Assembly (NCBI RefSeq): GCF_013391085.1
Contig: NZ_CP058334.1
Span: 2,170,001-2,234,000, forward strand
Direction of reading: 5' to 3'
Source: Natronomonas halophila
Lineage (GTDB): Archaea; Halobacteriota; Halobacteria; Halobacteriales; Haloarculaceae
Length of the DNA stretch: 64,000 nucleotides
Both the position numbers and the translations under genes were made by a program. Below, one piece after another: positions 42,711 through 53,139 of the stretch (positions within the stretch are counted from its first letter, which is position 1; every line of letters starts with the position of its first letter). A model generated the notes under the pieces. That model saw nothing but the letters and a program-made list of their open reading frames with translations. It did not search any database and was not told the DNA's origin.

Positions 42711-43478
42711 ATGACTGACGCGGAGATTCCGGAGTCACATCCCCGCTATGAGTCGCTCATCACGCGACACCGCATCGAGGAGGGGGTCGACCTCGGTATC
42801 ACCTCCCGACAGGGACTCATCGCACAGGGTCGCGGCGAGGCCTTCGATTACCTGCTCGGCGAGGAGACGATTCCGAGCGCCGACGAGGCGGAGCGAGCGG
42901 CGGCTGCCCACCTCCTGCGGGCCGACCACGCCGTCCTCTCCATCAACGGAAACGTCGCCGCGCTGGCGCCCAGCGAGATGGTCGACCTCGCCGAGGCAAC
43001 GGGCGCGGACCTCGAAGTCAACCTCTTCAACCGCACCCGCGAGCGCATGGAGAAAATCGCCGCCCACCTCCGTGAACACGGTGCCGAGGGGGTCAAGGGC
43101 CTCACCGCGGACGGCCGGATTCCCGGCCTCGACCACGAGCGCGCGAAGGTCGACGCCGACGGCATCGGCAGCGCCGACGTCGTCCTCGTCCCGCTGGAGG
43201 ACGGCGACCGCGCCGAGGCCCTCGCCGAGATGGGCAAGACCGAACTCGTCGTCGACCTCAATCCGATGTCCCGGTCGGCCAAATCGGCGGCCGTTCCCAT
43301 CATCGATAACCTGATTCGCGCGGTCCCGAACATCACCGACCACGCCCGCGAGTTGGCCGATGCCAGCGACGAGGAACTCGACGCGATTATCGAGGCCTTC
43401 GACGCCGACGTCGCCCTCGACGCCGCCGAGCGAGCGATTCGCGAGATGGACGATGAATCGGGCAGCATCGACGACTGA
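42711..43478 (+). CDS. 4-phosphopantoate--beta-alanine ligase (phosphopantothenate synthetase)
   Basis: A 255-residue archaeal CoA enzyme of the DUF137 family. It joins 4-phosphopantoate and beta-alanine with ATP. Characteristic parts are SHPRYESLITRHRIEEGV, GLIAQGRGEAFDYLLGE, INGNVAALAP, VNLFNRT, DLNPMSRSAKSA and PIIDNLIRAVPNI. TTTTATTAT (42682-42690) is centred 26 nt before the ATG. Its pathway partner, pantoate kinase, lies at 58995-59816. Confidence 0.95.
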   Translation: MTDAEIPESHPRYESLITRHRIEEGVDLGITSRQGLIAQGRGEAFDYLLGEETIPSADEAERAAAAHLLRADHAVLSINGNVAALAPSEMVDLAEATGADLEVNLFNRTRERMEKIAAHLREHGAEGVKGLTADGRIPGLDHERAKVDADGIGSADVVLVPLEDGDRAEALAEMGKTELVVDLNPMSRSAKSAAVPIIDNLIRAVPNITDHARELADASDEELDAIIEAFDADVALDAAERAIREMDDESGSIDD

Positions 43479-43534
43479 GGCGCCGCTTATCGGCGCTCGA
43501 ACTCGGAGAAAGTTTCACTATCGATCCGAACGGG

Positions 43535-44728
43535 GTGTCTGCCGTGACGTTGGGTCTCCGCCTCCGGGTTTCGCTCCTCTTTCGGACCGCCTTCGCCCTC
43601 TGTATTCTCGGGGTACTGACGCTGGTTTTGAGCCTCATCATCAGCGTCTTCGGGGCCATCTTCGGCTTCATCGTCTGGGGGTGGCTCTTCCGCATCTACG
43701 AGTTCGTCCTCACGATGCCGCGGGTTTCGGCGGTGACGCCGGCCCCGTCGACGGTGATGGCACCGCTTGCCCTGCTCGTTCTCGTCGGCATCGTCTACGG
43801 CTGGGAGCACATTAGTCCATATACGAGCGCCGACACGCTTCTGCCGCCGACCGACGCGGTGTCAGCGGGCCTTTTGGTCGTCGCGCTCGGGAGTCTCTAT
43901 CTCCTCGTCATCGAGGGTATCGTCGCTATCGCCGTCGCGCTCTCGATGGCCCTGACGGCACTGGACGGCCTGCTCGTCGTCTTCCTCGTGGGGGCGGTGC
44001 TGGCCATCGCTGGTACCATCGGCGAGGTGCGCCACGAAATCGGCGACCTTCGGGAGAACCTGCTCCATGAAACCGTACTGGCCAAAGACATCGCCCCCGA
44101 GGTCGAGCGGACTACCCACCGCCTCGCCCAACTCGCGGACGTGCCGCCGCCGGAGGTGCGAATCGCCGAGACCGAGCGGCCGGAGTCCTTTACTATCGGA
44201 ACCGGCACGAACGCCGTCGTGGTCGTCTCCGGCGGACTCATCAACACCCTCGACGAGGCGGAACTGGAAGCGGTGTTGGCCCACGAGGTGAGCCACCTCG
44301 CGAATCAGGACAGTCGTATCATGGGCGCTGCCTTGGCGCCGGTGCTGGCGGCCGACGACTGGATCGACCAGAACCCCGACGACTACGACGTCGGCGACTG
44401 GCTGTGGAACCGGATGTTCGGCGGCCTGAAGTGGTTCGGCCAACTGGGCGTCGCCGTCTTCTCTCGCGGTCGGGAGTTGAGCGCCGATACTGCCGCGGCC
44501 ACCCTCACCGGGTCGCCGTCGGCACTGGCGAGCGCCCTCCAGCGCCTCGACGAGGAACGTCGGACGCCGGAGACCGACCTCCGGGAGTGGGAGGATTCGG
44601 TTACGGCCATCGACATCCTGCCGCCCTCCGAGCGGGAGGGCGCGACCGGCCCGTTCCGTACTCATCCGTCGACCGACGCGCGTATCGAGCGCCTCCGGCG
44701 ATTAGCTGCAGACGCCGAACGCGAGTGA
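43535..44728 (+). CDS. M48 family membrane metalloprotease, HtpX-like
   Basis: A 397-residue protein. Four to five hydrophobic segments (about 1-165) precede a zinc protease domain with AHEVSH (HExxH) and a downstream RGRELSADTAAA, which supplies the third ligand Glu. It probably degrades membrane proteins from the cytoplasmic side. The start is a GTG; 43544 is as likely as 43535. Confidence 0.88.
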   Translation: MSAVTLGLRLRVSLLFRTAFALCILGVLTLVLSLIISVFGAIFGFIVWGWLFRIYEFVLTMPRVSAVTPAPSTVMAPLALLVLVGIVYGWEHISPYTSADTLLPPTDAVSAGLLVVALGSLYLLVIEGIVAIAVALSMALTALDGLLVVFLVGAVLAIAGTIGEVRHEIGDLRENLLHETVLAKDIAPEVERTTHRLAQLADVPPPEVRIAETERPESFTIGTGTNAVVVVSGGLINTLDEAELEAVLAHEVSHLANQDSRIMGAALAPVLAADDWIDQNPDDYDVGDWLWNRMFGGLKWFGQLGVAVFSRGRELSADTAAATLTGSPSALASALQRLDEERRTPETDLREWEDSVTAIDILPPSEREGATGPFRTHPSTDARIERLRRLAADAERE

Positions 44729-44848
44729 GCGGTCGCCGTATTCGGTATCGACGAATCGGCCTCGCGCGGGCCGAACGGGGGGAAAACCGCCCGCCGTCTT
44801 GCGCGCGTCTGACGTAGTGTTTTGTGTGTTGAGACGGAACGAAACCCT

Positions 44849-45805
44849 ATGGCTAGCCTCACGGAGGTCTATGAGGGAGGAAACGGGGCCAGCCTCCGGC
44901 GGCTGTATGCCGGTGTCGCGCTGTTTGGGGTCGGCGCGGTACTGCTCGTTGCGGGCATCGTCATCGCAGCCACCGAACTGTCCCAATCGCTCGGCCTCGG
45001 GTTGTTCGAGGCACGGAACTACGCGGGGGTCCTGGGCGGCCTCGGGCTTCCAGCGCTGCTGCTCGGTACGATAATCGTCCTGCCGCGGGCCGAACGCCAC
45101 GTTAGAGTCGGCGCCGCGGCGGGCGGCCTCGTCTGTCTCGTTGGGGTCGTCCTGTTCAACGCCGCCTACCCTGTCGACTGGGTCGGCGGCTCCGGCAACA
45201 CCTCGATGACGCTTGCCGTCGCCGCGGTCTACTTCACCGGTGCCATCATCACCAGTTGGAGCCTCTTCGCATCGGTCGCGAGTTTCAAGGCTCGCAACGA
45301 CCCCGGCGGCACCGTCAAACTCGAAATCACGAAGGAGGGGGAAACGAAGGTGGTCGAAGTCTCCAACGACGACCTTCGCGGCAAACTCGGCGGTATCGGC
45401 CTCCTCGGCAGCACGCCTGACGGCGACGTCGAGACACAGACCAACCGCGACAAGGAAACGACGGGGACGGAATCGGACCGAACGACGGGCCGCTCCCGTT
45501 CGGCCTCGAACGCACCCGAAAACGACGCGCAGGCCCGCTCGCGGTCCCAATCCCGCTCACAGCCTGACTCCGGGTTCGGCGACGACCTGAGCGTCACCGA
45601 CGGCGGCGCGACGACCGACGACGCCGAGTTCCTCGACGAGGGCCCGACCGGCGCCCCCTCGCCCGACGACCGCTACTGCGGCAACTGCGGGCACTTCCGC
45701 TACGTTCGGACCGACGAAGGCATGGTGCCCTACTGTGGGTACCACGGCGAGGCCATGGACGACATGGAAGCCTGCGACGAGTGGACGCCGAACACCCAAT
45801 CCTAA
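44849..45805 (+). CDS. Membrane protein with cysteine-rich C-terminus, CdpA-like
   Basis: A 318-residue haloarchaeal protein. It starts MASLTEVYEGGNGASLRRLY, then has four to five helices (about 25-145). A short folded stretch (VKLEITKEGETKVVEVSNDD) and a long charged disordered linker follow. A conserved C-terminal zinc-like module ends it: YCGNCGHFRYVR...YCGYHGEAMDDMEACDEW. From memory it resembles CdpA, the membrane anchor of FtsZ2 in the Haloferax divisome; I cannot verify this. It is convergent with the Mut7-C gene, overlapping by 4 nt. Confidence 0.7.
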   Translation: MASLTEVYEGGNGASLRRLYAGVALFGVGAVLLVAGIVIAATELSQSLGLGLFEARNYAGVLGGLGLPALLLGTIIVLPRAERHVRVGAAAGGLVCLVGVVLFNAAYPVDWVGGSGNTSMTLAVAAVYFTGAIITSWSLFASVASFKARNDPGGTVKLEITKEGETKVVEVSNDDLRGKLGGIGLLGSTPDGDVETQTNRDKETTGTESDRTTGRSRSASNAPENDAQARSRSQSRSQPDSGFGDDLSVTDGGATTDDAEFLDEGPTGAPSPDDRYCGNCGHFRYVRTDEGMVPYCGYHGEAMDDMEACDEWTPNTQS

Positions 45806-46296
45806 TCGAGCGCCTTCTTCATCCGCTCGTAGTGGCTGCCTTTCCAGAACACCTGTCCACAATCCCGACAGCACCAGCAGTCGGTGTCGGCGGGGTCCGG
45901 CGCGTACTCGGGAGTGTCGGCGTCTTCGGGAACCGCATCGAGTCGGCCGTTACACCGCCCACAGCGTGACGGCTCCTCGTCGGCTTCCAGTTTGACGCCT
46001 GCTTCCCGGAGTTCCACCAACTGTGATTCGACGTCGCGTTTCGTGAGCAGAATCGAGTCGTCGGCCCGTTCGGCTAACTCCACGTCCCGAGTGAGGAGGA
46101 TGCGGTCTTCGGCGTCGGCCAGTTCGAGAATTCGGTCGTCGGCCTCGATGTCCCTGTCGCCTGCGTAGGCCGTATCGTAGCCGGCGAGTCGGAGGTGGAC
46201 CGCGAGTTTGCCGAGCATCACGTCGAGGACGAAGGCGTCCGTTTCGGGTCGAACGGAGGTGGTGTCGTTTTCATCGGGTTCTTTTTCGGTCGTCAT
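45802..46296 (-). CDS. Mut7-C RNase domain protein
   Basis: A 164-residue protein. A PIN-like fold (FVLDVMLGKLAVHLRLAGYDT, then DDRILELADAEDRILLTRDVEL) is followed by a zinc ribbon (CGRCNGRLD and CWCCRDCGQVFWKGSHYERM). This is the Mut7-C architecture, a predicted RNase. An acidic N-terminal arm is haloarchaeal. It is monocistronic. Confidence 0.88.
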   Translation of the reverse strand: MTTEKEPDENDTTSVRPETDAFVLDVMLGKLAVHLRLAGYDTAYAGDRDIEADDRILELADAEDRILLTRDVELAERADDSILLTKRDVESQLVELREAGVKLEADEEPSRCGRCNGRLDAVPEDADTPEYAPDPADTDCWCCRDCGQVFWKGSHYERMKKALD

Positions 46297-46489
46297 CTCC
46301 GAAATCTTATTCCCGGCAGGACAGCCACCATCTCGGAAGCCCTCGTGCGCTGCGGTCGAGGGCCTCGCTGCGCGCGCCTCCCTCCGGTCGGCGTGCTTGC
46401 GTCGGCCGTCTTCCCGCAGCGCACTCGCCCTTCCATTCCACCAGGGAATGGAAAGTCGGTTGAGCTATGCACGTGGAAAAGTCGCCCAG
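46297..46489. other. Intergenic region with a 9-bp hairpin
   Basis: 193 bp between the 3' end of polX and the start of the Mut7-C gene, both on the minus strand. TTCCATTCC (46431-46439) pairs perfectly with GGAATGGAA (46445-46453) across a 5-nt loop. It could shape the polX 3' end. No clear TATA box was found for Mut7-C. Confidence 0.4.
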
Positions 46490-48235
46490 TCACAGTCCGA
46501 GGAAGTCCCGGAGGCCGTCGGCGTCCCGGCAGTTGAGCACGTCGTCGGGTTCACACCAGCCGCGGCGGGCGGTGTGGACGCCGAAGCGGATGTAATCGAA
46601 GGCGCCGGGGCGGTGGGCGTCGGTGTTGATGCTGATTGTCGCACCCGCTTCGATTGCAGCCTTGACGTTACTCGACCGGAGGTCGAGGCGATGCGGGTCG
46701 GAGTTGATTTCGAGGGCGGTTCCGTTGTCGGCGGCCGCGTCGGCAACCCGGTCGATATCGATGTCGTGGCCGGGCCGCTGGTTGAGTTTGCGGCCCGTTG
46801 GATGGCCGATGATGTCGACCTCGGGGTGTTCGATGGCGGTGATGAGGCGGTCGGTACCGTCGCCATCGAGGGCGCTGTGCGGGGAGGCGACGACGCAGTC
46901 GAGGGCATCGAGCGCGTCGTCGCCGACCGAGATACCGCCGTCCTCGTCGATGTTGGCTTCGACGCCCGCGAACACCTCGATGTCGGCCTCGTCGGCGACG
47001 GCGCGAACCTCCGCAATCTGGTCGAGCAGTTCCTCGTCGGAGAGGCCGACGCCGCCGACCATCCCGGGGCCGGTGGCGTGGTCCGCGATTGAGACGTAGT
47101 CGTGGCCGAACTCGGCGGCCGCTTCGACCATCCGCTCGATGGACTCGTCGCCGTCCGAGTAGTTCGTGTGGAAGTGGAGGTCACCGTTGACGTCCTCGGT
47201 CGTCAGGAGGTCAGGCAACTCGCCCTCGGCGGCGGCCGCAACTTCACCGCGGTTCTCGCGGAGTTCGGGCGGAATCCACGCCATATCGAGGGCGGCGTAG
47301 ACGTCCTCTTCGGTCTCGCCGGCGACGCGCTCGCCGACGCGCTGGCCGGCATCGGGGTCATCGACGTCAGAAATGTCGAAGACACCGTACTCGTTGACCT
47401 TCCGGTCCATGTCGATGGCCCGGTTGCGGACCGCGATGTTGTGATCCTTGCTGCCCGTGAAGTACTGGAGGGCGGCGCCGAACTCCTCAGGAACGACGAC
47501 CCGCAAGTCGACGCGAAGACCGTTCGAGCGGACGCTGGCCTTGTTCGTGCCGGCCTCGATGACCTCGTCGGCTTCGTCCCAGTTCTCGAAGGCGTCGATG
47601 ACCGCCTCGTCGTTTTCGCTTGCGGCCAGTACGTCGACGTCGCCGATGGTCGGCCGCCACCGACGGATGGAGCCACCGACCTTCGCGCGCTCGACGGCGT
47701 CGATGCCGGCCACGAACTCCTCGACGCAGTCGGCGACGGGCCGGGCCTCGCCGAGCAGGCTCCGGGCCTGTGACTCCCGGGCAAAGGGGATGTTTTCGAG
47801 GATGTTTTGCTCGGTCTTGGGGCCGAAACCCTTGATTTCCTGAATATTACCGGCTTCGGCGGCTTCTTCGAGGTCGTCCAGCGTCTCGATTCCCAAGGCG
47901 TCGTGGAGGGATTTGACCGTCTTCGGGCCGACGCCTTCGACTGCCGTGAGGGCGCCCATCTCGACGGGCAACTCCTCGCGGAGTTCCTCCAGCTCCTCGA
48001 TGTGGCCGGTTTCGATGAACTCCGCGGTCTTCGAGGCGATGGCGTCGCCCACGTCCTCGATTTCCTTGAGTGCGTCTTCGCCGCCGTCCTCGTAGAGGGT
48101 CTCGACGGCGACGGTGTGGCCGCGGATGCTGTCGGCCGCCCGTCGGTAGATGTTCGGCTTGTAATCGACGTCCCGTGCCTCCAGATGGTCGGCCATCGCT
48201 TCGAGTTCGGCCGCGACTTCGGCGTTCCTGCTCAT
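46490..48235 (-). CDS. polX: DNA polymerase/3'-5' exonuclease PolX
   Basis: A 581-residue family X repair polymerase with a C-terminal PHP domain. The N-terminal helix-hairpin-helix region (AVEGVGPKTVKSLHDALG, GFGPKTEQNIL) precedes the polymerase palm (GGSIRRWRPTIGDVDVL, with the GDVD acidic pair). The PHP nuclease has DLHFHTNYSDGD, ADHATGPG, EANIDEDGG and INTDAHRP. The PHP metal ligands appear complete, so exonuclease activity is expected. It lies 6 nt downstream of the DUF5788-type gene and is cotranscribed with it. Confidence 0.96.
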   Translation of the reverse strand: MSRNAEVAAELEAMADHLEARDVDYKPNIYRRAADSIRGHTVAVETLYEDGGEDALKEIEDVGDAIASKTAEFIETGHIEELEELREELPVEMGALTAVEGVGPKTVKSLHDALGIETLDDLEEAAEAGNIQEIKGFGPKTEQNILENIPFARESQARSLLGEARPVADCVEEFVAGIDAVERAKVGGSIRRWRPTIGDVDVLAASENDEAVIDAFENWDEADEVIEAGTNKASVRSNGLRVDLRVVVPEEFGAALQYFTGSKDHNIAVRNRAIDMDRKVNEYGVFDISDVDDPDAGQRVGERVAGETEEDVYAALDMAWIPPELRENRGEVAAAAEGELPDLLTTEDVNGDLHFHTNYSDGDESIERMVEAAAEFGHDYVSIADHATGPGMVGGVGLSDEELLDQIAEVRAVADEADIEVFAGVEANIDEDGGISVGDDALDALDCVVASPHSALDGDGTDRLITAIEHPEVDIIGHPTGRKLNQRPGHDIDIDRVADAAADNGTALEINSDPHRLDLRSSNVKAAIEAGATISINTDAHRPGAFDYIRFGVHTARRGWCEPDDVLNCRDADGLRDFLGL

Positions 48236-48241
48236 GGTCTG

Positions 48242-48682
48242 TTAGGGGCCGCGAACCTGCGGTCCGTCGTCGTCGTGACCCAGCGCCTGCTTCAGGAAGT
48301 TCATCCACCGCTTCTGGTCCATCGTCTCCTGCCTGTCGGCTTCGGCCTGAACGTCCTCGTGGCCCAGGTTCTCGAGCGCTTCGAGCGCCCGGTCGATACC
48401 GATGATGCCCTCGGCGATTTCCTCGCCTTCCTCGAAGGAAACGTCGCCGTCTTCGATTTTCTGACGGCGTTCGAGGCGCTCCCGTCGGAGGTTCTTCTTG
48501 GCCTGTTCGACCCGGTCGCGCTCGCCGGGTGGCACCGTCTCGCGGCGCTTGATTTCGAAGACGAACTCCTGTAGTTCCACCTCCTCGCCCTGCACGTCGA
48601 TGCGCTCGGGGATGTCGACGCCGACCGTCGAACTCTCGCGGTCGACGCGTTCGAGAAGTTGCTTGCGCTGGTACTCCTGCAC
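48242..48682 (-). CDS. DUF5788-like charged protein, cotranscribed with polX
   Basis: A 146-residue soluble, highly charged, mostly helical protein (VEQAKKNLRRERLERRQKI) ending near KRWMNFLKQALGHDDDG. The start is GTG 48682. A reverse-strand CTTATTTG box (48706-48713) is centred 27 nt upstream, so it is leaderless. Being first in an operon with PolX hints at a link to DNA repair, but nothing in the sequence proves it. Confidence 0.75.
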   Translation of the reverse strand: MQEYQRKQLLERVDRESSTVGVDIPERIDVQGEEVELQEFVFEIKRRETVPPGERDRVEQAKKNLRRERLERRQKIEDGDVSFEEGEEIAEGIIGIDRALEALENLGHEDVQAEADRQETMDQKRWMNFLKQALGHDDDGPQVRGP

Positions 48683-48764
48683 GAATCATGTTTCGACCCG
48701 GAGGCGCAAATAAGAATCGCCACCGGGGACGCACCCCCGTTCGACACGACTGGACCGACCGTCG

Positions 48765-49184
48765 CTACGAGGACCGTGAGGTACCGCTGCGGGGACTTCC
48801 CTCACAGAACTCGACCTGGTACTCAATCAGGCCCGATGACCGAAGCGTCACGACCGTCAAAGCCGAATCACAGATTGGCCGGGTCGGAAACTCGACGGAG
48901 TGGCTGTCTCGTTCGACGCGCACACGGTACTGGTCTTCCTCTGCCGTAAAAACCTCGAGATTCCTCGTATCCGAAGCGTCGACTGAAACAGTATCGTCGA
49001 AGACGAGTTCCTCGGTTCCCTCGCCGACGAACTCTCGGTGTATCGTGAGGCGAACTTCGGCGGGTTCGGGGACCGGGTTGCGAAAACGGAGTATCGGATT
49101 GTGACCCTGCCTGTCGACACAGCCCGCAATCGCGAGTGACGTCGCAATAGCGCCAAGCAGGCGTCGGCGCCTCGGACACGCCAT
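48765..49184 (-). CDS. Small exported lipoprotein, function unknown
   Basis: A 139-residue protein. PRRRRLLGAIATSLAIAGC is a lipoprotein signal with lipobox. A single beta-sandwich-like domain follows (VRLTIHREFVGEGTEELVF). It belongs to the many small halophile lipoproteins without assigned function. ATG 49184 positions the signal correctly; the frame extends to 49265. Confidence 0.72.
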   Translation of the reverse strand: MACPRRRRLLGAIATSLAIAGCVDRQGHNPILRFRNPVPEPAEVRLTIHREFVGEGTEELVFDDTVSVDASDTRNLEVFTAEEDQYRVRVERDSHSVEFPTRPICDSALTVVTLRSSGLIEYQVEFCEGSPRSGTSRSS

Positions 49185-49306
49185 GAGGCTCTTTACCACG
49201 ATATCGGGTAAGTGCTTTCCGGCAGAAGGTGGGAACGCCGGCCCCGGGTTCAGCCGAATCAACACACCTGCGTCTTCGACAGCGGTCCTCCCTCGGGTTT
49301 CGCTGG

Positions 49307-49858
49307 CTATTCGCCCGCCGTTTCGTCGGTATCCTCACCGTCGAACCGCTCGGCGGCCGTCTCGAAGGACAACTCCTCGTGTTCCTTCGACCGTCGGCCC
49401 TCCGCCGCGGCGATGGCCTCGGGGTCCGGCGACGCGTCGTCGTCGATGCGCGCCCACGAGTTGTGAATCTTCGCGTGACACCACCGGCAGAGATACACCG
49501 TAATCTCGTGGGCCAACTCCCGCCGGTCGTCGTCGGGGTATTCGAGGTGATGCTCCTCCAGCAGCGGGCGGTCGTCGTCGTGGGCGATTCGGCGCTCCGC
49601 GATGCCACAGCGGATGCACTCCTTGGCGCGCTGGCGGGCACGGAAATGCGGGCAGTCGCTCCAGTCCCACTCGCCTTCGGGGTCAGCGGCCGGACACCGC
49701 AAATCGTCCTCGTGGCGCTCGCGGGCGAATTCGGGGTCGTGGTGGCCGTGTTCGGCCGCGTAGCGACACCGGCCGTCGTCGGTGAGGTAATCGCACCGCT
49801 CGATTACCTCGTAGGGGTCGTCGACGCCCACCGACGTCCCCTGCGGTGTCTTCTCCAT
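49307..49858 (-). CDS. HNH-type zinc-binding nuclease-like protein
   Basis: A 183-residue protein. The N-terminal half carries spaced Cys/His (ERCDYLTDDGRCRYAAEH, DWSDCPHF). The C-terminal core CIRCGIAERRI...EEHHLEYP...YLCRWCHAKIHN fits an HNH/beta-beta-alpha-metal site with a structural zinc. Nuclease activity is possible but unproven; it may be a zinc-binding regulatory protein. The tail is acidic. Confidence 0.72.
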   Translation of the reverse strand: MEKTPQGTSVGVDDPYEVIERCDYLTDDGRCRYAAEHGHHDPEFARERHEDDLRCPAADPEGEWDWSDCPHFRARQRAKECIRCGIAERRIAHDDDRPLLEEHHLEYPDDDRRELAHEITVYLCRWCHAKIHNSWARIDDDASPDPEAIAAAEGRRSKEHEELSFETAAERFDGEDTDETAGE

Positions 49859-49936
49859 ACCGGGCGTGAGGCGTCGCGGGATTTCAACCCTTGCGCTCGG
49901 GATGGGTTTTTATTCGCTGCCGGTCCAGCAGGCAAC

Positions 49937-50296
49937 GTGCGCGTCGTACACGAGGCGGACGGCGAGGAACGGACGCTGGCCAGCGACGTCGAACTCGCCG
50001 ATGGGCTGCTCTCACAGGGCCTCGGCCTGATGTTCCGGCGGTCGGTTCCCGACGACTACGCGCTGGTGTTTCCCTTTTCGCGGGCCAGCAAGCGAGGCCT
50101 CCACATGGTCTGTGTCCCCTTCGATATCGACGCGCTGTGGCTGGTCGACGGCGAGGTCCAGCAGGTGAAACGGCTCTCGGCGTGGACGGGCCACGGCCGT
50201 GCGCGGGCCGACATGGTCATCGAAATGCCGGCCGGCGCAGCCGATGGCGTCGAAACCGGTGATACAGTCCGCGTTGAGGGCTACGACCGCAGTTGA
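49937..50296 (+). CDS. DUF192 family protein
   Basis: A 119-residue compact beta protein. GLLSQGLGLMFRRSVPDDYALVF and MVCVPFDIDALWLVDGEVQ are the DUF192 signatures. The start is GTG 49937; TTTTTATT (49907-49914) is centred 26 nt upstream, giving a leaderless message. Biochemical function of the family is not known. Confidence 0.85.
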   Translation: MRVVHEADGEERTLASDVELADGLLSQGLGLMFRRSVPDDYALVFPFSRASKRGLHMVCVPFDIDALWLVDGEVQQVKRLSAWTGHGRARADMVIEMPAGAADGVETGDTVRVEGYDRS

Positions 50297-50367
50297 GCGG
50301 TTCGTATGCCAAACCTGCGGCAACCCGCAACTTAATCAATACCCACCACATTGTGGGAGGTACAGCC

Positions 50368-50445
50368 ATGCCGAACTCCAACCCGGCAGAGGATAGAGTA
50401 AGTCGCCGCAAGGCGGCTGGTCGAGAAATTCGACCGCTCGTCTAA
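50368..50445 (+). CDS. Possible 25-codon leader ORF upstream of leuA
   Basis: MPNSNPAEDRVSRRKAAGRE and five more residues, then TAA. A strong Shine-Dalgarno (GGAGGT, 50356-50361) is spaced 6 nt from the ATG, which is rare in this window. The mRNA around it can fold: CCCAC/GTGGG before the SD, GCCGC/GCGGC at about 50406-50418 and GGTCGA/TCGACC at about 50419-50435. Codon use is atypical (AGA, GTA, CGA). The next start (GTG 50465 or ATG 50498) belongs to leuA. It could be a regulatory leader, or chance. Confidence 0.35.
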   Translation: MPNSNPAEDRVSRRKAAGREIRPLV

Positions 50446-50497
50446 CACACAGGTTGATTCTACCGTGACCCGCTTATTCGAGGACCATCCCACAGCG

Positions 50498-52000
<1,503 letters not shown>

Positions 52001-52017
52001 AACCCACCCGTAGCCCG

Positions 52018-52028
52018 CTTTTTGCACG
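52018..52028 (+). terminator. Poly-T terminator after leuA
   Basis: CTTTTTGCACG lies 17 nt after the leuA stop. It is identical to the motif at both ends of the 24.5-25.0 kb island. Confidence 0.55.
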
Positions 52029-52105
52029 CTCGGCGGATGTCACGCGTGCTTCTTCGACTCGGCTGAACTATTCGAGAGTATTCAGCAAATCACGAGTTGC
52101 CCGTT

Positions 52106-52987
52106 TCAGTCGCCCGAAACCCCCTCGACCTCTCCGTCGCTCGCGATTTCTATCCCCCCCGAGAGTTCCGTATTGGGATACGGCATGTCGATTCCTTCGC
52201 TATCGAAGCGCTGCTTGACCGCTTCGAGGAATTGTGCGCGTATCGCCCCGTAGCTACTCTCTGTCGGGCCGATCCAGATTCGCCCCTGGAGTACGACAGC
52301 CGAGTCACCGAGTCCCGTGACGGGCGCGGTGGGTGACGGCTCCTCGAGAACGCCGTCGATCTGTGCCCCCTCGTCGATGATGGCATCCCGGGCCTGATCG
52401 ATGTCGTCGCCGTACCCGATTCCGAAGTCGACCGACACCCGGCGTTGATCGTGCTCTACGTTATTGATGACCGCTGCACTGGCGAGGTCGCTGTTCGGAA
52501 CGGTGACCAGTTGGTTGTCGAACGTATCCAGTCTCGTCACCCGCAGTTGGATGTCCCGGACCACGCCGCTGTTCCCGTCCCATTCGATCCAGTCGCCGAC
52601 CGTGAACGGTTCATCCTGAATGATGAACACGCCGGCGACGAAGTTGGCGATGAGGTCCTGGGCGGCGAACCCGACCGCGAGCGCGAGCGCACCGGCGAGG
52701 GTTGCAAACGCCGCCAGCACCACGCCGAAGCCGGCCACCGTCGCAGCCAGCGCCACCGCCACGACGGCGACGATGACGACCGTCGTGCTTACCACCAGTC
52801 CGACGAGCGTCTCGTCGAAGTCCCGACGCCTGAGACTGCGTTTCACCGCTCGGGTCACGAAATACTTCCCGAGCAGGTAGATGATGACGAACACGACGAC
52901 GAACAACACGACCGTCGTGACCGCACTCACCAGTGCCGGGACGTACTGTTGTGGGTCGAGAGAAATCCCTTGTTGAATCGGTATCAT
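52106..52987 (-). CDS. mscS: Small-conductance mechanosensitive channel, MscS family
   Basis: A 293-residue channel with three membrane helices. TM3 is glycine/alanine-rich (LAGALALAVGFAAQDLIANF), leading into the beta domain (VGDWIEWDGNSGVVRDIQLR and VTVPNSDLASAAVINN). It opens on membrane tension to release solutes on hypo-osmotic shock. A reverse-strand GTTTTTAAGC box (53015-53024) lies about 30 nt upstream. Confidence 0.93.
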   Translation of the reverse strand: MIPIQQGISLDPQQYVPALVSAVTTVVLFVVVFVIIYLLGKYFVTRAVKRSLRRRDFDETLVGLVVSTTVVIVAVVAVALAATVAGFGVVLAAFATLAGALALAVGFAAQDLIANFVAGVFIIQDEPFTVGDWIEWDGNSGVVRDIQLRVTRLDTFDNQLVTVPNSDLASAAVINNVEHDQRRVSVDFGIGYGDDIDQARDAIIDEGAQIDGVLEEPSPTAPVTGLGDSAVVLQGRIWIGPTESSYGAIRAQFLEAVKQRFDSEGIDMPYPNTELSGGIEIASDGEVEGVSGD

Positions 52988-53139
52988 GCCACAAGGTTGT
53001 TTCTCCTGATAGTGGCTTAAAAACTCGCCACGTCAGGGGCCTCAACGGAGGATTGGAAACCTGTCACCGACCGAGGGTTTCGACAAGTCCGGTTCTTTAT
53101 AAATGAAACAGAACAGAGGCGTTGTTCAGACCGGCCGAG

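Noticed and set aside
53090-53102. Orphan promoter TTCTTTATAAATG
   Set aside because: The TTTATAAA core is palindromic so its direction is unclear, and no gene starts at the expected distance on either strand.
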